From: an uncultured Clostridia bacterium
GTDB taxonomy: Bacteria; Bacillota; Clostridia; Oscillospirales; Acutalibacteraceae
Direction of reading: 5' to 3'
Assembly (NCBI GenBank): GCA_904420015.1
Contig: CAJFTS010000041.1
Span: 1-48,192, forward strand
DNA length: 48,192 nucleotides
Position numbers and translations under genes: made by a program. Shown here one piece after another: positions 21,599 through 29,537 of the stretch (positions within the stretch are counted from its first letter, which is position 1; the number at the start of each line of letters is the position of its first letter). The notes beneath the pieces were generated by a model. That model saw only the letters and a program-made list of their open reading frames with translations, did not search any database and had not been told where the DNA came from.

Positions 21599-22474
21599 AC
21601 GCAACAGATAACCGATGTCATGATTATCGGCGCTGGACCGGCGGGCTTGTCCGCGGCGGTCAACGCGCTGACCAGGGGGAAAACCGTTCGGATTCTCTCA
21701 AGCGGGGATCCCTTTCTGAAAAAGGCGGAACGGGTGGACAATTACCTGGGCCTTTACCATGTTTCCGGGGAGGAGATGATGGCGTCCTTTTTAAACCACG
21801 CCAAGGCCATGGGGGCCGAACCGGAAATCGGGCGGGTGGTCAACATCCTGCCCTTCGGCGGCAAATTCATGGTCAATTTCAACAGCGAAATCTTGGAGGC
21901 CAAGACGGTCATCCTGGCGCTGGGCGCATCGTCCCCCAAGCAGTTCCCGGGGGAAGGCGAGCTGCTCGGGCGGGGGGTCAGCTACTGCGCCACCTGCGAC
22001 GGCATGCTCTACCGGGGAAAGAGGGCGGTGGTCTACGGCCAGTCGGATTCGGCGGCGGAAGAGGCGAATTTTCTCAGCCGCATCGGGGTGGAGGTGACCT
22101 TTGTCTCCGGCCGGGAGCGCCCGGCTGAGCTCAATGCCGATATCCCCTATCTGCGTGGAACCATCGCGGAAATCCTGGGAAGCCGGGCGGTGACCGGTGT
22201 GCGTGTCGGCAGCCGGATCCTGGAGGCACAAGGGGTTTTCCTTCTGCGTAATTCCGTCGCACCGGGAACTCTGTTGGAGGGGCTTGCGATGCAAGACGGC
22301 TTTGTAAAGGTGGATTTTGCGATGCAGACCAATATCCCCGGCGTCTTTGCCTGCGGCGACTGCACGGGAAAGCCTTTGCAGGTGTCCAAAGCGGTGGGGG
22401 AAGGTCTCGTTGCCGGACAGCAGGCCGCCAAATACCTCGATGAAATCCGTAAGGAGGAAAAGGAGTATGTCTGA
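21599..22474 (+). CDS. thioredoxin reductase-like flavoprotein lacking NADPH motifs
   Basis: The frame encodes about 292 aa. The FAD motif MIIGAGPAGLSAA and the redox pair CATC (residues 123 and 126 from ATG 21620) are as in thioredoxin reductases. But the NADPH-binding site is altered: GQSDSA replaces GGGDSA and SGRERP replaces HRRD. This matches ferredoxin-dependent flavin thioredoxin reductases (FFTR-like) rather than NADPH enzymes; the electron donor is inferred. No ATG/GTG/TTG start exists near the GAGGTG site (21586-21591). An ACG (21599) at ideal spacing or the later ATG 21620, which lacks an RBS, must be used. It overlaps the following thioredoxin gene by 8 bp. Confidence 0.8.
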   Translation, partial: TQQITDVMIIGAGPAGLSAAVNALTRGKTVRILSSGDPFLKKAERVDNYLGLYHVSGEEMMASFLNHAKAMGAEPEIGRVVNILPFGGKFMVNFNSEILEAKTVILALGASSPKQFPGEGELLGRGVSYCATCDGMLYRGKRAVVYGQSDSAAEEANFLSRIGVEVTFVSGRERPAELNADIPYLRGTIAEILGSRAVTGVRVGSRILEAQGVFLLRNSVAPGTLLEGLAMQDGFVKVDFAMQTNIPGVFACGDCTGKPLQVSKAVGEGLVAGQQAAKYLDEIRKEEKEYV

Positions 22475-22799
22475 CGCAGTGCTGCATCCCAGCGCCGAGG
22501 AATTCGACCGGCTTTTGCGCAGCGAGCCGCTCGTGCTCGTGGATTTTTGGGCCCCCTGGTGTACCCCCTGCAAAATGCTCGCGCCTTTGATGGAGGAGCT
22601 GGCGCAGCGGTATGCGGGAAAGGTGACGGTGGCAAAGGTGGACATCGATAAACACGGGGCGCTGGCTGGCCGCTATGAGGTGCAGATGATCCCCACCGTC
22701 CTGCTCTTTCACAAGGGGCGCTTGGCCGGCAAGCAGGTGGGGATGAAACCGGCGGGCGTTTACGAGGCCATGGTGGAAGAGGAACTGAGCATTCGGTAA
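22467..22799 (+). CDS. trxA: thioredoxin
   Basis: The 110-aa protein has a typical thioredoxin fold: LVLVDFWAPWCTPCKMLAP with redox Cys 32 and 35 in a CTPC rather than CGPC active site, then KVTVAKVDIDKHGALAGRY and the cis-Pro loop MIPTVLLFHKG. ATG 22467 overlaps the end of the reductase-like gene and has AAGGAGG and AGGAG sites upstream, so the pair is translationally coupled. This reductase is therefore the likely partner. The final AVYEAMVEEELS helix is usual. A strong terminator follows. Confidence 0.95.
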   Translation: MSDAVLHPSAEEFDRLLRSEPLVLVDFWAPWCTPCKMLAPLMEELAQRYAGKVTVAKVDIDKHGALAGRYEVQMIPTVLLFHKGRLAGKQVGMKPAGVYEAMVEEELSIR

Positions 22800-22823
22800 C
22801 ATACGCCCTTTTGCGGCAAGGAA

Positions 22824-22860
22824 AAGAGGAGAGGCGCGGCTGCGCCTCTCCTCTTTTTGA
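22824..22860 (+). terminator. strong terminator after the thioredoxin gene
   Basis: A 14-bp stem (AAGAGGAGAGGCGC / GCGCCTCTCCTCTT) with loop GGCT is followed by TTTT. It separates the FFTR-like pair from the canonical thioredoxin reductase, so these are two transcription units. Confidence 0.9.
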
Positions 22861-22941
22861 AAGCTGTGCGCGGCAAGCACATAATCGGCGCCGGCCTCAC
22901 CCATACTAACTCCAAAGAAAACGAAAGGGCGGGATGACAGG

Positions 22942-23865
22942 ATGGAATACGACACCATAATCCTCGGCGGCGGCCCCTGCGGCTATACGGCGGCCCTGTA
23001 TGCGGGGCGGGCCGCTTTGAGCACGCTGGTGCTGGAGAAGGGTGCGGCCGGCGGGCAGATGTCCACCACCGATCACATCGACAACTATCCGGGATTCCCG
23101 GAAGGGGTGGACGGCTATACCCTTGCCAGCGCCATGCAAGAGCAGGCGGCCCGCTTCGGCGCAAAAACGGTACAAGCCGAGGTAAGCCGGGTACAGCTGG
23201 AGGGAGCGGTCAAAACGGTGACGACGGCGAGAGGGGAGACGTATGCCGCCCGCACAGTCATTGTGGCGGCGGGCGCCTCCCCGAGAGAGCTGGGCTTTGA
23301 GGAAGAGCGCCGTCTGCGGGGGAAAGGGGTCAGCTACTGCGCCACCTGCGACGGGGTCTTTTACCGGGGGAAAACGGTGGCGGTCATCGGCGGCGGGGAT
23401 ACCGCGGCGGTGGATGCGCTGTTTTTGACCCGGTTTTGCCGGAAGGTGTACGTGGTTCATCGGCGGGATACCCTGCGGGCGGCGAAGGAGTACCAAAGGC
23501 GCCTGTTTGCCGACGGGAAAATTGAAATGGTCTGGGACAGCACGGCCGAGCGCATTCTGGCCGAAGAAACGGTGACCGGCCTGCTGGTGCGAAACAAAAG
23601 GACCGGGGCGACACGGGAAATCGACTGCCAAGGGATTTTCATCGCCATCGGTACCGTTCCCAATACCGCCTTTCTGCAAGGACAGCTTCCCCTTGACGAG
23701 GAAGGATATGTGAAGGCGGGGGAGGATACCCTCACCCCCATACCGGGGGTGTTTGCTGCGGGGGACATCCGCCGCAAGGGGCTGCGCCAGATTGTGACCG
23801 CCGTATCCGACGGGGCGGTTGCGGCCAAGATGGCGGAGGAATACCGGATGGGCCTGGCCTGGTAA
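22942..23865 (+). CDS. trxB: thioredoxin reductase, NADPH-dependent
   Basis: The 307-aa protein has all the classical TrxB motifs: FAD site GGGPCG at 9-14, redox pair CATC at 133 and 136, NADPH site GGGDTA at 150-155 with HRRD at 173-176, and the final FAAGDIRRKGLRQIVTAVSDGA. It should reduce thioredoxin with NADPH. ATG 22942 has a GGGCGGGATGACAGG region upstream, a weak RBS. It stands downstream of the FFTR-like/thioredoxin pair, so this organism carries two reductases of different donor type. It has no own thioredoxin here. Confidence 0.95.
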   Translation: MEYDTIILGGGPCGYTAALYAGRAALSTLVLEKGAAGGQMSTTDHIDNYPGFPEGVDGYTLASAMQEQAARFGAKTVQAEVSRVQLEGAVKTVTTARGETYAARTVIVAAGASPRELGFEEERRLRGKGVSYCATCDGVFYRGKTVAVIGGGDTAAVDALFLTRFCRKVYVVHRRDTLRAAKEYQRRLFADGKIEMVWDSTAERILAEETVTGLLVRNKRTGATREIDCQGIFIAIGTVPNTAFLQGQLPLDEEGYVKAGEDTLTPIPGVFAAGDIRRKGLRQIVTAVSDGAVAAKMAEEYRMGLAW

Positions 23866-23879
23866 AGCAGGCGTAGCAA

Positions 23880-23920
23880 GAAAGGCTGGACGGCAAAGGG
23901 AAATCGCCGTCCAGCCTTTC
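23880..23920. terminator. bidirectional terminator after trxB
   Basis: A perfect 15-bp stem, arms 23880-23894 and 23906-23920 (GAAAGGCTGGACGGC and complement), with an 11-base loop. It lies between the convergent trxB and GNAT genes. Confidence 0.8.
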
Positions 23921-23945
23921 TCGATGCCCAAGCCGCCGCCCCCGC

Positions 23946-24452
23946 TTAAAACAGAAGCTGATACCGATAATCGACGACTTCCGCCTCCCCCAGCATAGAC
24001 CGCATCCGGTCGCCGGAATCCGCAAAGCCCATGCGCTCGTAAAAGGCCATGGCCCGCTTGTTCCCTTCCAAAACCCACAGGTAGCAGCCGGTCACCCCCT
24101 GCCCGCGCAGCTCGTCGAGCAGGGCGGATACCACCAGGCTTCCGCATCCCTTGCGGAAATACCCCGGCTTTATATAAAGGGATACCAATTCTCCCCAGCC
24201 CTCCAGCGTCTCCGCCCTGGCCCGGCCGTAAATAGCGCAGCCTGCCGTTATTTGGCCGTGGCAGCCCAGCAGCGCCTGGAACCGCCCGGTGGCGAGCCAG
24301 TCGGTTACCGTGGCCGTCCAGTGATAGTCCTGTAAGGCATCCAAATAGCTTTGGGAGACCACCCCCACATAGGCGGCCCGCCAGCTTTGCGCGTAAAGGC
24401 GGCTGATTTCACCGGCATCCGCCGCTACGGCGTGACGAAGGGTAAAGGTCAT
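23946..24452 (-). CDS. GNAT family N-acetyltransferase
   Basis: The protein has 168 aa and a GNAT fold: TLRHAVAADAGEISRLYAQSW at the N-terminus, a central strand ELVSLYIKPGYFRKGCGSLL-like segment with the Arg-x-x-Gly-x-Gly acetyl-CoA loop (as RKGCGS), then LWVLEGNKRAMAFYERMGF. The last motif is typical of RimI-like enzymes. The substrate is not known. Its start overlaps the WYL gene stop by 4 bases (ATGA), so it is the last gene of a YgjP-WYL-GNAT operon. Confidence 0.88.
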   Translation of the reverse strand: MTFTLRHAVAADAGEISRLYAQSWRAAYVGVVSQSYLDALQDYHWTATVTDWLATGRFQALLGCHGQITAGCAIYGRARAETLEGWGELVSLYIKPGYFRKGCGSLVVSALLDELRGQGVTGCYLWVLEGNKRAMAFYERMGFADSGDRMRSMLGEAEVVDYRYQLLF

Positions 24453-25453
24453 ACGTCTCCTCCTTTTTCATGCAGGGTGTGTACGGCTTGCTTGAGCATT
24501 TCCTCATACCGCTCCATCACCGAAGGCGGATAGAGAAGCTTGGCTTTGCCGCCGAAGCCGAACAGCCATCCGAAAAAGGAGGGGCTGGGGACCACCTTTG
24601 CCGTCACACAAAAATGCGTTTCGTCCACCGGCCGCAGGTACACCTCATGACCGAACCGGTCGAGCACCACGTTTATAAGCGAATTGTCAAACCGGATTTT
24701 TACCGGCGTTTCCTCCCCGGCAAACATACCGAACAGCTTTTTGCAGTAATCGGCGGCGTTGAACCGCACCGCGTCGATGTGCCGGCGTTTTTCCTCAAGC
24801 CGGGTCAGGTCCATCATCCGGTCTACCCGGAAATGGGATAGGCTCTGATAGCGTTCATAGTAGCCGATCAGGTAGTAATTTTCATTGTCCCAGCATAAGG
24901 ACAGAGGGCTGACTACATACCGTTCCCCGCCCCGGCGCAGAACCTTTTTCTTGCCCACCGAATAGTCGAAATAGAGGAAGGAAACCTGCCGGTCCTCCAG
25001 GATGGCGTTTTGCAGCCGGTCGACGGTATAATAGATTTCCTCGTTGTCCGCCTTGACGCGGTCGGTCACGTAAATCTGCCGGTTGAGCTGCTTGGCCTGG
25101 TGTACGCTTGCCAGCCCTTCCAGCTTCCCGATGAGCACCCGGCTTTTCTTGGCGGTGATAAACCGCGAACAGGCTACCGCGTCCACCAGGAGCTTCAGCT
25201 CCGCCAGATCAAAGGTACGCCCGGCTACGAAATACTCACACCGTCCCCCCGTCTTGCGCAGGACGATGTCCGTCCCCGCTTCCCGCAGTGCCTGCAGGTC
25301 GCTGTAGATCCCCTTGCGTTCGGCCGAAATTCCCCTTGCCGACAGGGCGTCGATCAGTTCGGGAATGGTCATGCCGTGCAGCTCGTCCGTTTGCTCATTG
25401 AGAATGCGGCAAAGATTCAGAAGCTTCGCCTTGATGTTTTCCGTTCTGCTCAT
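24449..25453 (-). CDS. HTH and WYL domain regulator
   Basis: The protein has 334 aa. The N-terminus has a winged helix (KLLNLCRILNEQTDE, IPELIDALSARGISAERKGIYSDLQ), then a WYL domain with RQVSFLYFDYSVGKK and VSPLSLCWDNENYYLIGY, and a C-terminal WCX-like part with YLRPVDETHFCVTAKV. ATG 25453 is chosen because AAGGAGGGG lies 8 bases away; it overlaps the preceding YgjP gene by 59 bp. The ligand and targets are not apparent. It may regulate its own operon. Confidence 0.88.
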   Translation of the reverse strand: MSRTENIKAKLLNLCRILNEQTDELHGMTIPELIDALSARGISAERKGIYSDLQALREAGTDIVLRKTGGRCEYFVAGRTFDLAELKLLVDAVACSRFITAKKSRVLIGKLEGLASVHQAKQLNRQIYVTDRVKADNEEIYYTVDRLQNAILEDRQVSFLYFDYSVGKKKVLRRGGERYVVSPLSLCWDNENYYLIGYYERYQSLSHFRVDRMMDLTRLEEKRRHIDAVRFNAADYCKKLFGMFAGEETPVKIRFDNSLINVVLDRFGHEVYLRPVDETHFCVTAKVVPSPSFFGWLFGFGGKAKLLYPPSVMERYEEMLKQAVHTLHEKGGDV

Positions 25454-26159
25454 CTGGATCCCCTCCTTCCTCTTCCGTCTCCCAGTGGATGAAATCAATC
25501 GCTTGGGACTGCTCGGCCAGCTCCCGCCGCCTTTTCGCATAATCGGGAAGCTGCTCCTCCACCAGCCGCCAGAAAGCGGCCTGGTGGTTCATCTGACGCA
25601 GATGGCAAAGCTCGTGCACCACAATGTAGTCGATCAAATGCGGCGGCAGCATGAGCACCCGAAAGGAAAAGTTTAGATTTCCCTTCCCGCTGCATGAGCC
25701 CCACCGGCATACCGCGCTTCCAACCCGAAGCCGGCGGTAGGATACCCCCATCTTCGCCGCCCATCCGTCCGCCTTCTTCGTCAGCAGCACCTTTGCCTGC
25801 TCTTTCATCCATCCTTCCATAAGCGTTTGCGCCCCATCCTGCGGCAGGAGGGGAAGGGCGAACCGATGCCCGTCAAAGGAGAGGGAGGCGCCCGGCCTGC
25901 CTTCGGTTACCGGATACCACTCCCCCAGATACCGCATCCGTCCGCCGGGAGAAAGTATAATCTTTCTGCGGGCGGCCCGGCGTTTTAGGGCCTTGCGCCG
26001 CTTCTCGTCAATCCAGGCTGCATGCTGTTTCACCAGCCGACCGACGGCCGCCTGGGAGGTGTGCAGCGGGGCCAGGACCTCCAGCGTCCCATCCTCCCGG
26101 ACCCGCAGGCAGACGGTTTTTCGCTTGGAACGCACGACCCGGTAGGACGGCTGCGCCAT
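25395..26159 (-). CDS. YgjP-like (M48-type) metal-dependent hydrolase
   Basis: The 254-aa protein has the DUF45/YgjP zinc-protease-like layout: an N-terminal beta part (YRVVRSKRKTVCLRVREDG), GVSYRRLRVGSAVCRWGSCS, and the metal site IVVHELCHLRQMNHQAAFW. HELCH is the HExxH zinc motif, with the third ligand in MNHQ. It is a soluble predicted metallopeptidase of unknown substrate. It is the first gene of the minus-strand operon with WYL and GNAT. The C-terminal 30 residues are acidic and low in complexity and overlap the next gene. Confidence 0.88.
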   Translation of the reverse strand: MAQPSYRVVRSKRKTVCLRVREDGTLEVLAPLHTSQAAVGRLVKQHAAWIDEKRRKALKRRAARRKIILSPGGRMRYLGEWYPVTEGRPGASLSFDGHRFALPLLPQDGAQTLMEGWMKEQAKVLLTKKADGWAAKMGVSYRRLRVGSAVCRWGSCSGKGNLNFSFRVLMLPPHLIDYIVVHELCHLRQMNHQAAFWRLVEEQLPDYAKRRRELAEQSQAIDFIHWETEEEGGDPDEQNGKHQGEASESLPHSQ

Positions 26160-26195
26160 AGGCGGTTCCTCCTTTTACATAGTTTACCATATCCC

Positions 26196-26241
26196 CTGTC
26201 CCATCTTTTGGACAGTATACGGCAGCTCCTTGCATTATAAT
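26196..26241 (+). promoter_or_regulatory. dyad and -10 box in the YgjP/nitroreductase divergent spacer
   Basis: CTGTCC (26196-26201) and GGACAG (26210-26215) form a 6-bp dyad with an 8-base spacer, and a consensus TATAAT -10 lies at 26236-26241, 50 bases before the nitroreductase start. No clear -35 is at the proper distance. The dyad may be an operator shared by both divergent genes. Confidence 0.4.
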
Positions 26242-26290
26242 CCAAAAAGGTCTAGGATAAAAGGGAAAAAAGAACAAGGAGGCAGTGTTT

Positions 26291-26818
26291 ATGAACGAAG
26301 TGATGCAAACCATCCTCAGCCGCCGCAGCATCCGCAGGTATGAACAGCGGCAGCTGGCGGAGGAGGACCTGCAAACCATCCTCAAGGCGGGGGCCTTTGC
26401 GCCCAGCGCCATGAACCAGCAGTCCTGGCATTTTACCGTCATCCAAAACCGGGCGGTGATCGATTCCATCGCCGCCGCGGCTGGGAAAGCGCTGGGGCGC
26501 GGGGAGTCCTTCGCCCCCTTCTACAACGCGCCCACCCTGATCCTGGCATTTGGGCAGGAGGGGGCGATTTCCCCGGTCAGCGACGCTAGCCTTGCTTTGG
26601 AAAACATGTTTTTGGCCGCCGCCTCTCTGGGGATAGGCTCCTGCTGGATCAACTGCGTCATCGACTTTTTTGAAGGCACGCCGCAGGGCAAGGCCATGCG
26701 CAAAACCCTCGGAATTCCCGACGGCTACCGCTGCATCGGTTCGGGGATCTTCGGCTATCCGGCCGAGCAGCCTCAGCCCAAGCCGCGGCGGGACGGCACG
26801 GTTAATTTCATCCGGTAG
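26291..26818 (+). CDS. nitroreductase family protein (second)
   Basis: The protein has 175 aa with nitroreductase motifs: QTILSRRSIRRYEQRQLAEE at the N-terminus, AGAFAPSAMNQQSWHFTVI, DASLALENMFLAAASLGIGS and a final GIFGYP. It binds FMN and reduces substrates with NAD(P)H. ATG 26291 has AAGGAGG 7 bases upstream; a GTG two codons earlier is less likely. It differs clearly from the first nitroreductase (14337), so the pair are not recent duplicates. The substrate is unknown. Confidence 0.92.
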   Translation: MNEVMQTILSRRSIRRYEQRQLAEEDLQTILKAGAFAPSAMNQQSWHFTVIQNRAVIDSIAAAAGKALGRGESFAPFYNAPTLILAFGQEGAISPVSDASLALENMFLAAASLGIGSCWINCVIDFFEGTPQGKAMRKTLGIPDGYRCIGSGIFGYPAEQPQPKPRRDGTVNFIR

Positions 26819-26856
26819 AGAGGTTCCATAAGTCAAAACCACCGGCAAAGCCGAAG

Positions 26857-27135
26857 GCTGGAATAAGCCCTAGAAGGGCTTATTCCCAGCAAGCGTCTCA
26901 AGACGCACGGACATTTATTCCACTGGCATCCCCTGCCCCGCGGCCCGTAAACAGGCGGATCCCCATTTTATCGGAAGCCTTCCGTCACCGTTCGGCTGGC
27001 TTTCAGCAGCTCGCTTCGCTCGATGCCCAAAGCGAACGCTCTTTTGCGGGACATCTCCACCGGCAGAGCCGGTGGGTTCCGTGAATAACGGACAAACGCG
27101 CCTGAGACGATTCCTTTGCCGTCTCAGGCGCGTTT
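26857..27135. repeat. palindrome-rich spacer between nitroreductase and NimA-like genes
   Basis: Spacer 26819-27401 has no gene I can support. It contains a 15-bp stem with one bulge at 26857-26890 (GCTGGAATAAGCCCT), a short GCGTCTC-AAGACGC dyad near 26893, an 8-bp stem CCACCGGC/GCCGGTGG at 27057-27075, and a perfect 16-bp stem with 10-base loop at 27094-27135. None has a clear T-run. They may be terminators or a dispersed non-coding repeat. Confidence 0.6.
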
Positions 27136-27401
27136 GATTGAGGACAAAACATCCCCTGGTTTCAGCGGAGGTGGTCATTTAGCCGGAGGCAGTCGGAGCC
27201 ATGCGGCTAATCGAGGCCGGAGGAAAAGGAGCGGCCAAAGCGGGGGCTATGCGGCTTGCTTACCGTCCATAGGGCAGGAGAAAGCAAGTAAGAAGTCTCC
27301 AGACGCTTGCCGGTATTCGGCTGTAATCGAACCAACCATGCCTCTGCTTTTGCCGGCGGATATGTTTCGCATTTCCTTGTGCGCCCTGCGGCTCGGACGT
27401 G

Positions 27402-27872
27402 TCAGGAAAGCCGATTTGCCTTTCCGGTTACCCTGGCCAGCGTGATTTTGACGATTCCGGTGCGGGCCAGAGAGCGGGAAATGGCCGCCTCGGCGTTTTC
27501 CAGATTGTCCTTGGCGTATTTTTCGCAGAGTATCCTCAAGGCAAAGCGCTTTTCCTGCTCATCCTCCACCAGCTGCGCCCTGCCGTAAGCCACCGCCGAT
27601 TCATAGGCGGTGGTAAACTTTTGCGGGCACAATTGCGTCTTGCCCACGCAGGTCAGGCAGACATCGGGGCGGTTTTGCAGATTTTCGAGCTTCTGTCCTT
27701 CCAGAGCACAGTGGAAGTATACCGTGTTTTCCCACAGCACCGGTGAAACCGGGATGCAGTAAGGGGTGGAGTCCTCGTTTACCGTTGCGAGCACCGCATA
27801 TTCGCAGTCGCGCAGCACGGCAAGGGCGAATGCCTCGCTTTCTTCCCGGTCCTTCCTGCGCATCGAAACCAT
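27402..27872 (-). CDS. NimA-like pyridoxamine 5'-phosphate oxidase family protein
   Basis: The protein has 156 aa with a split-barrel flavin fold: DCEYAVLATVNEDSTPYCIP, VYFHCALEGQKLENLQ and VCLTCVGK. This is the pattern of the NimA/PNPOx-like group, which bind FMN or heme-like groups and include nitroimidazole reductases. ATG 27872 is preferred for its GGAAGG site; ATG 27863 is also possible. It is transcribed from its own promoter, away from the CNNM gene. Substrate and role are not known. Confidence 0.85.
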   Translation of the reverse strand: MVSMRRKDREESEAFALAVLRDCEYAVLATVNEDSTPYCIPVSPVLWENTVYFHCALEGQKLENLQNRPDVCLTCVGKTQLCPQKFTTAYESAVAYGRAQLVEDEQEKRFALRILCEKYAKDNLENAEAAISRSLARTGIVKITLARVTGKANRLS

Positions 27873-27928
27873 ACGCCATCCTTCCTTTCTTTTATGCCGA
27901 AATAGGCCGTTCTTTTTTTCTTTTCTCC

Positions 27929-27957
27929 ATCATAGCATGGTGTGAAGGGCTGTGCAA
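27929..27957 (-). promoter_or_regulatory. promoter of the NimA-like gene
   Basis: On the minus strand TTGCAC (27952-27957) and TATGAT (27929-27934) are separated by 17 bases, 57 bases before the start codon. Confidence 0.65.
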
Positions 27958-28022
27958 CCGGTATCGAGGTCAAAAATAGACCCAAATCAAAGGAAAAAGC
28001 TCGTCTATTTGACACAATCCCC

Positions 28023-28051
28023 TTTACAAAATGGGAAAAACGCGGTTTAAT
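28023..28051 (+). promoter_or_regulatory. promoter of the CNNM/CorC gene
   Basis: TTTACA (28023-28028), 17-base spacer, TTTAAT (28046-28051). A TTGACA further upstream (28009-28014) has no partner at normal spacing. The distance to the start ATG 28136 leaves a leader of about 80 bases. Confidence 0.5.
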
Positions 28052-28135
28052 AAAAGAAACTGGGAAGGGGATTCCCTTTACCCGAATCAGCCGGCCCTTA
28101 CAGCCCGGTTAGTAAAAAGGAGTCGAAGACAATAC

Positions 28136-29401
28136 ATGGATAGCAGTTCCATCGCCCTAATCGCATCGCTGCTGGTGCTCGTCGCCCTGTCGGCATACTT
28201 TTCTGCGACGGAAACCGCCTTTTCCTCTCTCAACCGTATCCGCATGAAGAATATGGCCAATTCAGGCAACCAGAAGGCCGCCCTGACACTGTCGCTTGCG
28301 GATCAATACGACAAGCTCCTGTCCACCATCCTCATCGGCAACAACATCGTCAACATCACCTCCGCCTCGCTGGCTACGGTGATTTTCGTGCAGTATTTCG
28401 GGGATATGGGCGTAACCCTGTCCACCGTGGTAATGACGGTGGTGGTTTTGATTTTCGGTGAGATTTCTCCAAAAAGCATGGCTAAGGAAAATCCGGAGAG
28501 CTTTGCGATGTTTTCCGCTCCGGCAATGCGCTTTCTCATCTGGCTGCTTACGCCGGTGAACTTCCTGTTTGCCCAGTGGAAAAAGCTGCTGGCGAAGCTG
28601 TTTCGCTCCCAAAGCGAGCAGGGGATTACCGAGGAAGAGCTGATTACCATGGTAGACGAAGCGGAGGATCAGGGAGGAATCGGCCAGTACGAAAGCGAGC
28701 TGATCCGCTCCGCCATCGAGTTCAATAACCTGGACGCGGACGAGATCCTGACGCCCCGGGTCAATATCGTTGCGGTGGAGGATACCGCCACCCAGGAGGA
28801 AATCGCCGAAAAGTTTGCAAACTGCGGCTTTTCCCGCCTTTTGGTCTACCGGGAATCCATCGACCATATCATCGGGGTGCTGCATGAGAAGGATTTTTAT
28901 GCCGGCGTGCATTCGGGTGAATTTCAGATGAGGAAATTGATGCGCAATGCGGTCTTTGTCATCGGCAGCATCAAGATTTCCGAGCTGATGCGCCAGCTGC
29001 AGCGGTCCAAGACCCATGTGGCGGTGGTGGTGGACGAATTCGGGGGCACCCAGGGCATCGTAACCATGGAGGACATTGTGGAGGAGCTGGTGGGCGAAAT
29101 CTGGGATGAGCACGACAAGGTGATCGAAAGCGTGCAGCCTGTTTCCGACGGGGTCTATCTCATTGCGGGAGCCGCGAACTTGGAAAAGGTACTGGATGTA
29201 CTGGGTGTGAATCGGGAATACGATTCCTTTACCGTCAGCGGCTGGGTCATTGAGGAGATGGGGAAAATCCCCCATGCAGGGGAGTCCTTTGATTTGGAAA
29301 ACCTTCATGTAATGGTTACCCAAGCGGACGGCCGCCGGGTAATCGAGGTGAAGGTGGAGGTGAAAAACCCCCGGACGCAAGAGGCCGCTCTACAGGGATA
29401 A
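28136..29401 (+). CDS. CNNM/CorC-type transporter or hemolysin-family protein
   Basis: The protein has 421 aa with the CNNM architecture: a membrane DUF21 domain (about residues 1-190, with YFSATETAFSSLNRIRMKNM and GEISPKSMAKENPE), a CBS pair (about 200-330, DEILTPRVNIVAVED, FGGTQGIVTMEDIVEELVGE) and a CorC_HlyC domain at the C-terminus. Such proteins move or sense Mg2+/Co2+ across the membrane; the hemolysin name is historical. ATG 28136 follows AAAAAGGAG, 13 bases away, and is preferred over upstream frames that look non-coding. A strong terminator follows. Confidence 0.92.
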   Translation: MDSSSIALIASLLVLVALSAYFSATETAFSSLNRIRMKNMANSGNQKAALTLSLADQYDKLLSTILIGNNIVNITSASLATVIFVQYFGDMGVTLSTVVMTVVVLIFGEISPKSMAKENPESFAMFSAPAMRFLIWLLTPVNFLFAQWKKLLAKLFRSQSEQGITEEELITMVDEAEDQGGIGQYESELIRSAIEFNNLDADEILTPRVNIVAVEDTATQEEIAEKFANCGFSRLLVYRESIDHIIGVLHEKDFYAGVHSGEFQMRKLMRNAVFVIGSIKISELMRQLQRSKTHVAVVVDEFGGTQGIVTMEDIVEELVGEIWDEHDKVIESVQPVSDGVYLIAGAANLEKVLDVLGVNREYDSFTVSGWVIEEMGKIPHAGESFDLENLHVMVTQADGRRVIEVKVEVKNPRTQEAALQG

Positions 29402-29488
29402 GGTATAGAAAAGGCTGCGCCGTCGGCTTTCGCCTGAGGGGATGGTGGAGAAAACCGTCCCTCAGCGGATAAGGCTCCGGCGCGAAAA

Positions 29489-29521
29489 GGCCGCGTGCGA
29501 TTCGCACGCGGCCTCCTTTTT
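29489..29521 (+). terminator. terminator after the CNNM gene
   Basis: An 11-bp perfect stem (GGCCGCGTGCG / CGCACGCGGCC), loop ATT, then TCC and a run of five T. It lies 88 bases after the gene, close to the convergent glycosyltransferase. Confidence 0.9.
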
Positions 29522-29537
29522 CATGGAAGGATTCCGA

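Noticed and set aside
28262-29380. A 372-codon minus-strand frame opposite the CNNM gene
   Set aside because: It is His- and Asp-rich with no family resemblance, and mirrors codons of the real plus-strand gene.
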